Source: an uncultured Cellvibrionales bacterium
GTDB lineage: Bacteria > Pseudomonadota > Gammaproteobacteria > Pseudomonadales > Dasaniaceae
Assembly (NCBI GenBank): GCA_913019905.1
Contig: CAJVZD010000034.1
Coordinates: forward strand, 1 to 48,176
Direction: 5' to 3'
Length of the DNA: 48,176 bases
A program made the position numbers and the translations under genes. The first letter of the stretch is position 1, and every line of letters starts with the position of its first letter. The notes under the pieces are model-generated. The model was not told the DNA's origin. It saw only the letters and a program-made list of their open reading frames with translations, and searched no databases. Positions 26,473-36,510 of the stretch are shown here, in pieces.

Positions 26473-28032
26473 ATGCAAAAAGGACCTGCCTCATCATCTC
26501 ACCAGAATATTTCTACTGGAAAACTTCTCGATAAGCTGAAAACAGGCTGGCCCAACTCTGCACTTGCGCTAGTTGCGGGAATATTTGTTACTCTCTCCCT
26601 CGCACCTTTTAACATCTGGCCACTGGGGATTGTCAGCCTCACACTATTGGCCTGGCTCCTTAACGACTTAAGTCGAAAACACGCAGCAGTATGTGGTTAC
26701 TTTTACGGTCTGGGACTGTTCGGCAGTGGCATCTCCTGGGTTTATGTCAGTATTCATGTGTATGGCTACGCGCCCGCACCTCTCGCCGCAACGCTAACAA
26801 TCTTATTTAGTGCCGCACTTGCCTTGCTATCCGCCTTCGGCGCCTATTGTTACGTTCGCTGGATTCGCGACAAACCCGGCGGAACGACGGTCGGATTTGC
26901 CGCCATTTTTGTTCTCGGTGAGTGGTTGCGCAGCTGGCTATTAACCGGGTTCCCATGGCTGTATTTAGGCTATGGACATATCGATACGATGTTAGCCGGC
27001 TGGGCCCCTCTTGGTGGCGTATGGGCCATTAGCTTCGCCATAGCCTACAGTGGCGCAATAATCGCGGAAGCTGTGAATAAGAAAAAAATCGTTAACATCA
27101 GCCTGGGCTTTGGCTTGATCTTATGGTGCGGAGGCGCAGCTCTAAATCAGGTCGACTGGGTGACACCTACAGACCAGCCTTCAATTAAGGTTGCCATGGT
27201 GCAAGCGAATATTTCTCAACATGTAAAATGGAGTAAAGACCACTATCTCAGTACCCTCAAAACGTATCGAGACAGCAGTCAGCCACTGTGGAGTAATCAC
27301 GACATCGTCATTTGGCCAGAAGGAGCAATACCCGGCTACTACCACAATGCCAAGCCGTTCCTTGACGACATTGCCAAGCAAGCCAATCTCCACAACTCCA
27401 CTCTGATTACCGGTATCCCGTATTACCAAGCCTCTGCCTCGATGAGCAGGGGACGAAGCTACAACAGCATTATGGCTGTCGGCAATGGGAGCGGAATTTA
27501 CCACAAGCAACGATTGGTACCCTTCGGTGAATACGTGCCACTTGAGAACTTTTTGCGAGGCCTGATCCAGTTTTTCGATTTACCGATGTCTGCCTTTTCA
27601 CCAGGAGATAAGCATCAGGAAACCCTCCAAGCCGGCCCAGTCAATATCGCCCCCTTTATTTGTTATGAAGTTGTCTATCCAGAACTGATCGGTCAGTGGT
27701 TACCCAGGGCAGACATACTGCTAACAATCAGCAACGACGCCTGGTTTGGCGAATCAATCGGACCACTTCAACACCTCCAGATGGCACAAATGCGCGCCCT
27801 GGAAGCGGGGAGATATTTACTCCGATCTACCGGTAATGGCGTCAGTGCGATAATCGACGAACGCGGCCACATCACCACTCAAAGCCAACAATTTCAAGCC
27901 GAAATTCTCAGCGGAAAAGCCACAGTATTTGCAGGAAATACTCCTTTCGGTGTACTAGGGACCTGGCCTCTCATCATTTTTTGTATAATTACCTGCCTGA
28001 CCTTACAGTTTGCGCGCAATACAAAACTCTAA
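26473..28032 (+). CDS. lnt: apolipoprotein N-acyltransferase Lnt
   Basis: Lnt attaches the third acyl chain to the N-terminal cysteine of lipoproteins, the last step of their maturation in the inner membrane. Six to eight hydrophobic segments occupy the first 230 residues. A periplasmic nitrilase domain carries the catalytic triad: Glu in WPEGAIPGYY, Lys in YHKQRLVPFGEYVP and Cys in APFICYEVVYPE. SNDAWFGESIGPLQHLQMAQMRALE follows. A C-terminal membrane helix closes the protein. At 519 residues the length is normal. The 112-bp gap before it holds two ATACCTGA copies (26386, 26402) but no clear promoter. Confidence 0.97.
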   Translation: MQKGPASSSHQNISTGKLLDKLKTGWPNSALALVAGIFVTLSLAPFNIWPLGIVSLTLLAWLLNDLSRKHAAVCGYFYGLGLFGSGISWVYVSIHVYGYAPAPLAATLTILFSAALALLSAFGAYCYVRWIRDKPGGTTVGFAAIFVLGEWLRSWLLTGFPWLYLGYGHIDTMLAGWAPLGGVWAISFAIAYSGAIIAEAVNKKKIVNISLGFGLILWCGGAALNQVDWVTPTDQPSIKVAMVQANISQHVKWSKDHYLSTLKTYRDSSQPLWSNHDIVIWPEGAIPGYYHNAKPFLDDIAKQANLHNSTLITGIPYYQASASMSRGRSYNSIMAVGNGSGIYHKQRLVPFGEYVPLENFLRGLIQFFDLPMSAFSPGDKHQETLQAGPVNIAPFICYEVVYPELIGQWLPRADILLTISNDAWFGESIGPLQHLQMAQMRALEAGRYLLRSTGNGVSAIIDERGHITTQSQQFQAEILSGKATVFAGNTPFGVLGTWPLIIFCIITCLTLQFARNTKL

Positions 28033-28235
28033 TATTCGTTTAAGAGATAGACCTATTTTAGACTCCAACAGGGCTCACTAAATGGAAACTTCAGTGGTAC
28101 ACCGATCTGCAGCCGCAATGAATCAACCTCAATCGTGTTTTAAGCAAGGTTTCTCGTCGCTGAACTTCGCTGTTGCAGAAAATAACTGTTAAAATGGCGG
28201 ATATTTTCACCAAGTCATAAATCTATAGGCGCACA

Positions 28236-30713
28236 ATGCAAGAGCAATACACTCCTCGCGAAATCGAAATGCAAGCACAGCAATACTGGCAGCAACAAAA
28301 CAGCTTTGTAGCTAACGTCGATACCAGTAAAGACAAATACTACTGTCTGGCGATGTTCCCCTATCCTAGCGGGAAACTACATATGGGCCACGTGCGAAAC
28401 TACAGTATCGCCGATGTTATCTCTCGGTATCAGCGTATGCTTGGCAAGAATGTCCTGCAACCGATGGGCTGGGATGCCTTCGGCTTGCCTGCGGAAAATG
28501 CGGCGGTGAAAAATAATGAGTCCCCCGCCAGGTGGACCCACGAAAATATCGACTATATGCGCGACCAGCTGAAACAATTAGGTTTCGCCTATGACTGGTC
28601 GAAAGAACTCGCCACCTGCAAACCTGATTATTATCGCTGGGAACAATGGTTTTTCACCCGCCTATACGAAAAAGGCCTGGACTATAAAAAAACCGCTGCG
28701 GTCAATTGGTGCCCACAGGACGAAACAGTTTTAGCTAACGAGCAGGTTATCGATGGATGTTGCTGGCGCTGCGATACCCCGGTTGAACGCAAGGAAATAC
28801 CACAGTGGTTTATTAAAATCACCGAATACGCCGATCAACTTTTAAACGATCTGGACAAACTCGACGGCTGGCCAGAGCAAGTAAAGACCATGCAGAGAAA
28901 CTGGATTGGACGCAGCGAAGGCGTCGATATGCATTTCGATCTGGAAAACGACGTTGGCGATATCCAGGGCTTCGACGTCTATACCACGCGACCCGACACC
29001 TTAATGGGCGCAACCTATGTTTGCGTCGCTGCAGAACATCCAATAAGCCTCGCTCTCGCAGGTGATAATTCAGAATTAAAGTCATTTATTTCTGAATGTA
29101 AGACAAGCTCGGTTGCCGAAGCCGATATGGCAACAATGGAAAAGAAAGGAATTCCGACGGGTATCAATGCAATTCATCCGATTACCGGTAAAAGCATTCC
29201 AGTCTGGGTCGCCAATTATGTGTTAATGGATTATGGCTCTGGTGCAGTAATGGCCGTACCTGCTCACGATGAACGTGATTTTGCCTTCGCTAACAAATAC
29301 TCAATTGACATTGAGCAAGTCATCTCTAGCAATGATAAGAACGATAGTCCTTTTGATGCCAATGCATGGTCTGACTGGTATGCCCGCAAAGGCAACACGA
29401 CCACTATTAATTCGGGTCAGTTCGACGGCTTAAATTTTGAGGACGCCTTTCAAGCCATTGCAAACGAACTGGAAAAAAACAACAAGGGAAAGAAAACCAC
29501 GAATTACCGGCTACGAGACTGGGGGGTTTCCCGCCAGCGATATTGGGGCGCACCAATTCCTATATTTAATCTACCCGACGGCGGAGAAATTGCCGTTCCC
29601 GCGGACCGCCTACCCATATTATTACCCGAAGATGTTGAAATGGATGGCGTCACATCACCCATTAAAAATGATCCTGACTGGAAAAAAGACCAACACGGTG
29701 GCGTCAGCGTTGAACGAGAAACAGACACCTTCGATACTTTCATGGAATCTTCCTGGTACTACGCAAGATTTACCAGCGCCGACTATAGCGAAGGCATGCT
29801 GGATCCAGATGCAGCGAATTACTGGCTACCGGTCGACCAATATGTGGGAGGCATTGAACACGCCATACTGCATTTGTTATACGCACGTTTTTTTCACAAA
29901 CTGATGCGCGACGAAGGGTTAATCAATTGTGACGAACCCTTCGACCGACTACTTTGTCAGGGCATGGTGTTGAAAGACGGCAGCAAAATGTCCAAATCCA
30001 AAGGCAATACTGTTGATCCACAAGAAATGATTCAGCAGTATGGCGCCGACACGGTTAGGCTGTTCATCATGTTTGCCGCACCACCCGAACAATCACTGGA
30101 GTGGTCGGACTCTGCGGTAGGCGGTGCGCACAAATTTCTAAATCGATTATGGGCGCGTGCCTATACTCATTTGCAGGAACCCAATGTACCGACGTTAGAC
30201 GTGACAAAGCTGTCGGACGGCCAGCTTCAGTTACGTCGCAGAACACATGAAACCATCGCCAAGATAAGCGATGACTTCGATCGACGCCTCACTTTCAACA
30301 CCGCTATCGCTGCAATCATGGAACTGACTAATGACATTGCAAAACTAAAAGACCGCGAAGGACAAGGTCTGGCTGTTGAACGCGAAGCACTAGAGGCGAT
30401 CATAAAAATGTTGTCGCCTATCGCACCGCATTACTGCCATCACGTATGGAAATCCTTTGGCAATAAGCGCGCAATTATTGACGAGCCCTGGCCGGAAGTG
30501 GACAAACAAGCGCTCCGCAGAAGCTCTCTGGAGATGGTCATACAAATCAATGGAAAAGTTCGCGCAAAAATCGAAGTTGCGGCCGATGCCAGTGATGAAA
30601 CTGTGTTATCTCAAGCTTTTGAAAATGCTAATGTCATGAAATTTATTGAAGGCAAAGAAATAAAAATGCAAAAAGTCATACCGGGAAAACTAGTGACCAT
30701 CGCAGTAAAATAA
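28236..30713 (+). CDS. leuS: leucyl-tRNA synthetase LeuS
   Basis: LeuS charges tRNA-Leu with leucine. Class I motifs are intact: [19 protein letters not shown] (HIGH type) near residue 42 and [11 protein letters not shown] (KMSKS) near 580. The editing domain contains [16 protein letters not shown], and the tRNA-binding C-terminus ends with [13 protein letters not shown]. At 825 residues it is slightly shorter than E. coli LeuS. AGG lies 7 bases before the ATG. It is 203 bp after lnt, a gap with no clear gene. Confidence 0.98.
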   Translation: MQEQYTPREIEMQAQQYWQQQNSFVANVDTSKDKYYCLAMFPYPSGKLHMGHVRNYSIADVISRYQRMLGKNVLQPMGWDAFGLPAENAAVKNNESPARWTHENIDYMRDQLKQLGFAYDWSKELATCKPDYYRWEQWFFTRLYEKGLDYKKTAAVNWCPQDETVLANEQVIDGCCWRCDTPVERKEIPQWFIKITEYADQLLNDLDKLDGWPEQVKTMQRNWIGRSEGVDMHFDLENDVGDIQGFDVYTTRPDTLMGATYVCVAAEHPISLALAGDNSELKSFISECKTSSVAEADMATMEKKGIPTGINAIHPITGKSIPVWVANYVLMDYGSGAVMAVPAHDERDFAFANKYSIDIEQVISSNDKNDSPFDANAWSDWYARKGNTTTINSGQFDGLNFEDAFQAIANELEKNNKGKKTTNYRLRDWGVSRQRYWGAPIPIFNLPDGGEIAVPADRLPILLPEDVEMDGVTSPIKNDPDWKKDQHGGVSVERETDTFDTFMESSWYYARFTSADYSEGMLDPDAANYWLPVDQYVGGIEHAILHLLYARFFHKLMRDEGLINCDEPFDRLLCQGMVLKDGSKMSKSKGNTVDPQEMIQQYGADTVRLFIMFAAPPEQSLEWSDSAVGGAHKFLNRLWARAYTHLQEPNVPTLDVTKLSDGQLQLRRRTHETIAKISDDFDRRLTFNTAIAAIMELTNDIAKLKDREGQGLAVEREALEAIIKMLSPIAPHYCHHVWKSFGNKRAIIDEPWPEVDKQALRRSSLEMVIQINGKVRAKIEVAADASDETVLSQAFENANVMKFIEGKEIKMQKVIPGKLVTIAVK

Positions 30714-30752
30714 AATCAGTGGGGAGGTTTTTTTGAAACGTCCCCACTGATT
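30714..30752. other. long stem-loop between leuS and lptE
   Basis: AATCAGTGGGGA (30714-30725) and TCCCCACTGATT (30741-30752) form a perfect 12-bp stem. The 15-nt loop contains a further GTTT/AAAC pairing. The hairpin starts at the last base group of leuS, right after its stop. On the + strand no U-run follows, so a classical terminator is doubtful. On the - strand it is followed by a T-rich run. It may stabilise the leuS 3' end or limit read-through into lptE. Confidence 0.5.
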
Positions 30753-30797
30753 ACAAAAAAACCGGACGACATCTACCACTTCTAACCAGGAAATTTA

Positions 30798-31352
30798 ATG
30801 TCTAGATACATTAATGGATTTTCCATTCTGCTCGCACTAATAGTCACGTCGACACTAGGCGCATGCGGATTTCAACTACGCGGAACCACGGCTCTCCCCG
30901 AAGGAACCGAACCGGTATACCTTGATGGTGCCACTGGACAGTTAGGGGTTGAACTTCGCAATCTACTGAATGCATCGGGCGTCCAACTCAGCGAGAATTT
31001 CGGCGACGCCAACTCTCACCTTTTGATCAAAAAGCGCAAGTCGGATAAACGTGCTGCAGCTTTAGGTGAAGGAGCCAGGGTCATCGAATACCAACTAATT
31101 GAATCCTTGTCGTTTGAGCTACGAGATATTGAGGGTGTAATTTTATTTAACCCAAGCCGTTTGACCGAGCGGAAAATCATGAACAACGATCCCAACAAAG
31201 TTGCCAGCACAAGTGCAGAAGAAGCATTATTAAGGCGAGAAATGTTGCAAAATTTGGCCGCAAAAATAACCCGCCAATTACGCGCATTCAAAACGACCAC
31301 TGCACTTGATAACACCACATCAGTAACTGCGGCAAACGAATCCATTAATTAG
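30798..31352 (+). CDS. lptE: LPS assembly lipoprotein LptE
   Basis: LptE is the outer membrane lipoprotein that plugs LptD and assists lipopolysaccharide insertion. A signal peptide with lipobox LGAC and acylated Cys23 is followed by GFQLRGTTALPEGTEPVYLDG, the family start. RKSDKRAAALGEGARVIEYQL and LRREMLQNLAAKITRQLRAF follow in the usual order. At 184 residues the length is normal. The N-terminal signal is short with a hydrophobic ILLALIVTSTL core. AGGA sits 8 bases before the ATG. It is followed 40 bp later by holA, the conserved order. Confidence 0.95.
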   Translation: MSRYINGFSILLALIVTSTLGACGFQLRGTTALPEGTEPVYLDGATGQLGVELRNLLNASGVQLSENFGDANSHLLIKKRKSDKRAAALGEGARVIEYQLIESLSFELRDIEGVILFNPSRLTERKIMNNDPNKVASTSAEEALLRREMLQNLAAKITRQLRAFKTTTALDNTTSVTAANESIN

Positions 31353-31392
31353 TCACGCCTAACAACAACTACCTAACAGGTCTTTATCAATA

Positions 31393-32412
31393 ATGCGCCT
31401 TCGCCCCGATCAACTAACTCAAAACTTAGTCAAGGGATTACTTCCAGTCTACATTGTGAGTGGCGATGAACCCTTGCTGGTTCAGGAATGCAGTGACGCA
31501 ATTCGCTTAAGTTGCAGGCAGCAGGGCTTTAGTCGCGAAGTTCTTCAAGTCGATGCGAGCTTTGATTGGAACGAATTATTAAACTGCGCAAACGCCATGT
31601 CATTATTTGCTGAACGCAAGTTAATCGAACTACGAATGCCTACTGGAAAGCCTGGAAAAGTTGGCAGCGAAGCGATCTCCGAATACATTAATAATGCATC
31701 AACCGACAACGTCCTATTAGTAACGAGTAATAAAGTTGAAAGCACTGCAACTCGCAGCAAGTGGTACAAAAGTATTGAGTCAGCCGGAGCAAGTATTCAA
31801 GTCTGGCCAATTTCTGCAAAAGAACTACCGCAATGGATCGGCCGTCGGCTCCAGCTGGCAGGATTAAAAGCGAGTCCCGATGCCATAGAAATGCTGTCTG
31901 AGCGGATTGAAGGTAATCTCTTAGCAGCCGTGCAAGAAATAGAGAAATTGAAGTTACTGGCACTGACAGATATTATCGATATCGAAACAATAGCTAGCGC
32001 CGTCGCTAGCAGTGCGCGCTACGATGTTTTTGGACTAGCAGATCGCGCATTGGAAGGGGACGCCAGAGGAAGTATTAGAATGCTCCAGGGCCTTCGAGCT
32101 GAGGGCACCGAACTAACTTTTATATTATGGGCTTTAAGTAAAGAACTAAGAACGTTACTGCAATGTAAAACATTGGTCGACCAAGGGGAAAATATTGATC
32201 GCGCCTTACAAAACGCCCGGGTTTGGGACAAACGCAAACCACTTTACAAAAAGGCAATCTCGCGCCTCAGCAGTAAGAAACTTCAACAACTAATAAATTT
32301 AGCCTCAGATGTGGACCGTTCAATAAAGGGAATAAAGAAAGCTAATAGCTGGGATTTATTAGAGCAGCTTATATTAAAGTTTGCGGGGAAAGAGATTTTT
32401 CCAACGATTTGA
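31393..32412 (+). CDS. holA: DNA polymerase III delta subunit HolA
   Basis: HolA is the delta subunit of the clamp loader and opens the beta sliding clamp. It starts MRLRPDQLTQNLVKGLLPVYIVSGDEPLLVQECSDAIR, with the clamp-binding helix FAERKLIELRMP further on and the helical C-terminal domain through LKLLALTDIIDIE, FGLADRALEGDARGSIRMLQGLRAEG and DRSIKGIKKANSWDLLEQLIL. At 339 residues the length is normal. It is the last gene of the conserved block. The frame is intact. Confidence 0.96.
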   Translation: MRLRPDQLTQNLVKGLLPVYIVSGDEPLLVQECSDAIRLSCRQQGFSREVLQVDASFDWNELLNCANAMSLFAERKLIELRMPTGKPGKVGSEAISEYINNASTDNVLLVTSNKVESTATRSKWYKSIESAGASIQVWPISAKELPQWIGRRLQLAGLKASPDAIEMLSERIEGNLLAAVQEIEKLKLLALTDIIDIETIASAVASSARYDVFGLADRALEGDARGSIRMLQGLRAEGTELTFILWALSKELRTLLQCKTLVDQGENIDRALQNARVWDKRKPLYKKAISRLSSKKLQQLINLASDVDRSIKGIKKANSWDLLEQLILKFAGKEIFPTI

Positions 32413-32758
32413 TAGAAATACTGACAGAGAACCTCGTCAATACCGACACAATCTCATATTCTGTGAAAGAGAGTGCTGTATGATGACGAAAAACATCGTT
32501 CACAGTGCATCATGCCGATCGAAGATATTCAATTTCAGCAATTCGAGTATACTGGAACATATGGTCAATTTTGAACTCAGGAGCAACGAGCCAAGAGACT
32601 TGACTACCCTCACTCAAACAATCTCTATCCCCACCGTTTCAAATTGTGTTAATGTTATTCAAATCAACGTGTTCACTAAATTGGAAGTAGTCGACAAGAC
32701 CGCTCATTTACAGTCGAACAGACATCCGAAAACGCAGTAAAGAGAATCATAAGAGAGT
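32413..32758 (+). other. intergenic region before the HD-GYP gene
   Basis: No supported gene was found. A reading frame from 32480 to 32740 has a GAGAG before two ATGs but no recognisable product. A TATACT at 32548-32553 could be a -10 box, but no -35 fits. The unusual length of leader suggests separate regulation of the HD-GYP gene. Confidence 0.35.
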
Positions 32759-33991
32759 ATGAAAAATTATCGCAAAGTCTCTGTTGCAGATTTAACGGTA
32801 GGCATGTACGTATCAGAACTAGACCGACCGTGGCTGGAATCTCCTTTTTTGGTGCAAGGTTTGTTTATTGAAACTAATAAGGACATTGCGCAGTTATCGA
32901 AACTTTGTGCCTACGTCTACGTAGATGACAAAATTACCCGCGGCCCCGTAAAAACCAATTTAGCCGTAGACCTTGGGGATTCTAACAACAATAATCTAGA
33001 AAAGATTTTCGCAGGAAAAAAACTAAAAAAATTCACCGATAGCGTTAGTTGGAAAGAAGAATTCCCCAAAGCTAAAGAAGCTTTAGCGACATTATCAACG
33101 TGCTTAGATTCAATATTCTCGCGCAAAGAAAAAGGCGGCGCTCTAGAAATCGTAAAAATTAAGCAGGCTGTCGAACCCATGATAGACTCGGTATCCCGCA
33201 ACCCTGACGCCTGTATCTGGTTAGCGAGAATGAAACAGGAAGACAATTATATTTACGAACACTCACTCGGAGCATCAATCTGGGCAGTCGCATTAGGAAG
33301 GCAATTAGGTTTGCCAAAAAGGGATTTACGCACACTCGCTATCGGCGGCCTGTTATTTGATGTCGGCAAACTAGATCTCGACAGGGAACTTTTAAAAAGC
33401 AATCGGCGCCTCACCGTTGAAGAGTTTGAAACAGTAAAAACTCATGTTCAATTAAGTGTCGACGCGATAAAAGATGGCGGGATGATTAATCAGGATGTTA
33501 TCGATATGGTCGCTCATCATCATGAACGACACAACGGACAAGGGTATCCACAGGGTTTGTCGGGAGACGCAATACCGGTATTCGCCCGGATTGCCGCAAT
33601 CGTCGATTGTTATGACGCAATAACGAGCCACCGTTTATATGCTAAAGCGATGCCCCCCTCACTCGCCATTAAAAAGCTTTACGAATGGAAAAATATAGAT
33701 TTTCAAGAAGAACTGATCGAGGAATTTATACAGGCTATCGGAATTTATCCAGCGGGAACACTGGTTGAATTGTCCTCTGGTGAAGTAGCCATTGTTGTGG
33801 CTGAATATCGATCCAGACGGTTGCGCCCGCAACTTATGCTTCTATTAGACGGTGACAAGCAACCGATCGACGATATTTGTTACATTGATCTCTTGGAAAA
33901 AACGCATACCGAGGACGGAAAAGTATTGGAAATTGTGAATAGCCTTGAGCCCGACGCCTACGGCATCGATATGACAGCCATTGAGCTGTAA
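32759..33991 (+). CDS. DUF3391/HD-GYP protein with altered HD motif
   Basis: HD-GYP proteins hydrolyse c-di-GMP. Residues 3-130 form the DUF3391 sensor-like domain (KVSVADLTVGMYVSELDRPW). An HD-GYP domain covers about 165-310 with HSLGASIWA (His168), KTHVQ (His229), HHHERHNGQGYP (253-264) and VDCYDA (Asp283). In the central HD motif the histidine is replaced by Phe200, giving FDVGK. That His is a metal ligand in active enzymes, so hydrolysis may be reduced, or the protein may act as a binding or adaptor module. A C-terminal tail of about 100 residues follows. It is 12 bp from the EAL gene, which suggests co-transcription. Function beyond c-di-GMP is unknown. Confidence 0.85.
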   Translation: MKNYRKVSVADLTVGMYVSELDRPWLESPFLVQGLFIETNKDIAQLSKLCAYVYVDDKITRGPVKTNLAVDLGDSNNNNLEKIFAGKKLKKFTDSVSWKEEFPKAKEALATLSTCLDSIFSRKEKGGALEIVKIKQAVEPMIDSVSRNPDACIWLARMKQEDNYIYEHSLGASIWAVALGRQLGLPKRDLRTLAIGGLLFDVGKLDLDRELLKSNRRLTVEEFETVKTHVQLSVDAIKDGGMINQDVIDMVAHHHERHNGQGYPQGLSGDAIPVFARIAAIVDCYDAITSHRLYAKAMPPSLAIKKLYEWKNIDFQEELIEEFIQAIGIYPAGTLVELSSGEVAIVVAEYRSRRLRPQLMLLLDGDKQPIDDICYIDLLEKTHTEDGKVLEIVNSLEPDAYGIDMTAIEL

Positions 33992-34002
33992 GAGAATTCA
34001 AT

Positions 34003-35268
34003 GTGAGCGCACCGGAACCAATACACCGCCACGAATTCCTGAGCTCGCTCAGCCAGTTTATCGAAGCAAGTAAAACCGATACCAGCTCGGTCGGATTGAT
34101 CCTGGTAGATATCGTCAACTTGCCCCAAATAAACAATCTGCATGGCTACGCGCAAGGAGACAAAACCCTACAGTTTTGTTTCGATCAACTGCTATCAATT
34201 AGCCGTATAAACGACACCGTTTACCGTATCGGTAATCATCAATTTGTTTTTATTTTACCGGCCATAAAAACGCCGTCTTTTGTAGCGCTGGCTATGAACA
34301 AGGTGGTTAAAGTCTTGCAAGCCGACGTCGCTGGCAATGTCAAAACAGCCGAACTCGACATAAAAATTGGCGTTGCCCTCAACAAATCTGCCGCACTCTC
34401 GACTGAAAAAACCCTCTTGGCTGCAGAAACATCTCTAAAGAACGCGAAGGCAAGTAAAGGGCATTTTACAATCGGGAAAACGACGAGCAAGCCAAAACAA
34501 ACTGACGCTTATGAACACATATTTAGGGAAAAACTAAAAGCCAACGACTTCGAACTTTACTATCAGCCTAAGGTAAACATGCTGACTGGAACAATTGAAA
34601 GAGCTGAGGCCCTACTCCGCTGGCAGATACCGGACAAAGGATTTATTTCACCTGAAGTCGCTGTTGATATAGCGGCTAAAATTGGGGAAAGTTTTGCGCT
34701 AACCAAATGGGTAATTCACACTGCCGTCCGGCAGATGAAACAATGGGAAAAAGAAGGATATTTAATATCGGTAGCAGTGAACGTTCAAGCTGATCTGGTG
34801 CAAAGCCCCGAACTGTTTAATTTAGTTCAAGATTCGCTCGCCATATGGGGCGTAGATAAGAATCGCTTAACCGTCGAAATTACAGAGTCCGCTGTAATCG
34901 ATGACAAAGAGGCTGGTTTTGATAATTTGTCCAAGCTCAAGGCCTACGGCGTACAACTGTCTATTGATGATTTTGGGACGGGCTATTCATCACTGTCCTA
35001 CTTTAAACATATTCCCGCGAATGAACTCAAAATTGATCAAAGCTTTGTTCGATACATGCTTGAAAATCGACAAGACCAACAGATAGTTAAAATCATAATC
35101 GAAATAGCAAAACTCTTCGAGTTAAAACTGGTTGCGGAGGGTATTGAAGATCAGGAGACCTATGATTACTTAAAGCAACTAGGCTGCGATTACGGACAAG
35201 GTTATCACATGGCCAAACCAATGCCCGCCGATGATTTCATCCCCTTTTTGAAAAGACACGAAAAGTAA
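34003..35268 (+). CDS. degenerate GGDEF-EAL protein, likely c-di-GMP phosphodiesterase
   Basis: The N-terminal GGDEF-like domain has GNHQF at residues 77-81 in place of GGDEF, so it cannot make c-di-GMP. The EAL domain appears complete: EAL at 202-204 (RAEALLRW), Asn260, Glu292 in EITES, DDFGTG (Asp322, Asp323), Lys343, Glu379 (AEGIE) and GQGY (399-400). These are the metal and substrate residues of active enzymes that open c-di-GMP to pGpG. No signal peptide or membrane helix is seen. The start is a GTG at 34003 with AAGAGA upstream. It follows the HD-GYP gene after 11 bp. The degenerate GGDEF may bind GTP as a regulator, as in some homologues. Confidence 0.88.
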   Translation: MSAPEPIHRHEFLSSLSQFIEASKTDTSSVGLILVDIVNLPQINNLHGYAQGDKTLQFCFDQLLSISRINDTVYRIGNHQFVFILPAIKTPSFVALAMNKVVKVLQADVAGNVKTAELDIKIGVALNKSAALSTEKTLLAAETSLKNAKASKGHFTIGKTTSKPKQTDAYEHIFREKLKANDFELYYQPKVNMLTGTIERAEALLRWQIPDKGFISPEVAVDIAAKIGESFALTKWVIHTAVRQMKQWEKEGYLISVAVNVQADLVQSPELFNLVQDSLAIWGVDKNRLTVEITESAVIDDKEAGFDNLSKLKAYGVQLSIDDFGTGYSSLSYFKHIPANELKIDQSFVRYMLENRQDQQIVKIIIEIAKLFELKLVAEGIEDQETYDYLKQLGCDYGQGYHMAKPMPADDFIPFLKRHEK

Positions 35269-35349
35269 ATTATTCGAAGAGGCCGGCGCTCAGCATGATT
35301 GCGCTTAGCCCACTCCTCACTTCACTGTATCAGACCGTTACGAGTCAAC

Positions 35350-36012
35350 TCAACAGGAATACTGTGGTCTTCCGCTTTCCTGTGCATTTGAAAGACCGCA
35401 ATATCCACCGGGGTTTTTTGCTAAATATTGCTGATGATATTCCTCAGCATAATAGAAGTCCGAAGCCTCTAGGATTTCTGTCGTTATTGCGTCAAAACCA
35501 CCTTCCGTCAACGACGCTTGATATTGCTGCTTTGAAAATTCAGCTGCGTTTTGTTGCTCCTCACTAAGCACATAAAGGCCTGAGCGGTACTGGGTCCCTC
35601 GATCATTGCCCTGCCGCATGCCCTGACTCGGATTGTGACTCTCCCAAAATACCTTCAGTAATTGCTCGTAATTAACAATCTGAGGATCGAAAACGACCTG
35701 AACAACCTCGGTATGCCCCGTCATTCCCGAACAAACTTCTTCGTAGCTGGGATTGGGAGTATAACCGGCGGTATAGCCTACGGCCGTCGAATAGACGCCG
35801 TCCACTTGCCAAAGTTTCCGTTCCGCCCCCCAAAAACAACCGAAAGCGAAATAGGCACACTGGAAATTATCAGGAAACGGTCCAGTTAGTGGCGTACCCT
35901 TAAGAAAATGCTCATTCGTGATTTCCACAGGAGTATTTCTACCTGCCAACGCTTGATCGGCACTGGGAATCTGCAATTTATTGGTATCCGTTAATCTATC
36001 AAAGATGCTCAT
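35350..36012 (-). CDS. msrA: peptide-methionine (S)-S-oxide reductase MsrA
   Basis: MsrA repairs oxidised methionine (S-sulfoxide) in proteins. The catalytic motif [12 protein letters not shown] contains the nucleophilic cysteine near residue 58, followed by [28 protein letters not shown] and [23 protein letters not shown]. The C-terminus ends in PQYSC, supplying a possible resolving Cys. It has an N-terminal extension of about 45 residues relative to the catalytic core, as in E. coli MsrA. At 220 residues the length is normal. It is transcribed towards the EAL gene. Confidence 0.97.
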   Translation of the reverse strand: MSIFDRLTDTNKLQIPSADQALAGRNTPVEITNEHFLKGTPLTGPFPDNFQCAYFAFGCFWGAERKLWQVDGVYSTAVGYTAGYTPNPSYEEVCSGMTGHTEVVQVVFDPQIVNYEQLLKVFWESHNPSQGMRQGNDRGTQYRSGLYVLSEEQQNAAEFSKQQYQASLTEGGFDAITTEILEASDFYYAEEYHQQYLAKNPGGYCGLSNAQESGRPQYSC

Positions 36013-36510
36013 AAGCTCTATTCCAAAGGTAAAAGTGGGTTAACAGTCAATATCCCAAATAATACTCCATTTAGAGAAAAATGCATTTCTCAAACAATTG
36101 AGTTTTCGCATAATATTTCGCGGATGAGCAAAGAAATTGACATACTCAATAATCATAATCAGTATTCACTGGCTCGACACTACAGTTAGTCCGCGCTAGA
36201 TTATGGATAGAATGCTCTACTCCAGGTAAGCAACGAGTTACTATTAACAAGCTATTTACAAGCCAGTCAAATTCTAATATTGCTGTACTGGCGCTCGAGG
36301 AATACTATACCAACAGCGAGGGCGACTCAGACAGGCACTATCCATTTTGCAATTTACGTCTATGAAGCCGGTCTCGATTCGACTCAAACGCCACACTATT
36401 TGCGAGTCACTACCTGCCTATTGCCGCTTTTCGGTAACCGGCAACTGCGGTTGACACAGTTGCCGTGTAATATAGTATTTCCAATTGAAAAAAGAAGAAG
36501 TGTAACATCG
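36013..36510. promoter_or_regulatory. divergent region with palindromic operator overlapping a -35 box
   Basis: No gene is supported in these 498 bp between msrA and the VWA gene. Near the right end, CGGCAACTG (36439-36447) and CAGTTGCCG (36457-36465) form a perfect 9-bp inverted repeat with a 9-bp centre. Within the centre is TTGACA (36451-36456), an ideal -35 box. TAGTAT (36473-36478), 16 bp on, is the best -10. This is what a repressor operator across a promoter would look like. On the msrA side, GAGAAA...TTTCTC (36074-36091) and CTCAA...TTGAG (36089-36102) are smaller inverted repeats. Confidence 0.5.

Noticed and set aside
29437..29904. 155-codon second + strand frame inside leuS
   Set aside because: It is a shifted frame within the LeuS editing/catalytic region and shows no independent features.
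32480..32740. 87-codon frame before the HD-GYP gene
   Set aside because: Has a weak GAGAG before two ATGs, but the sequence shows no domain and no convincing coding character. Kept as intergenic.
36280..36510. N-terminal extension of the VWA protein
   Set aside because: The added 77 residues look random and run through the palindrome and -35 box; the ATG at 36511 starts a typical basic N-terminus.
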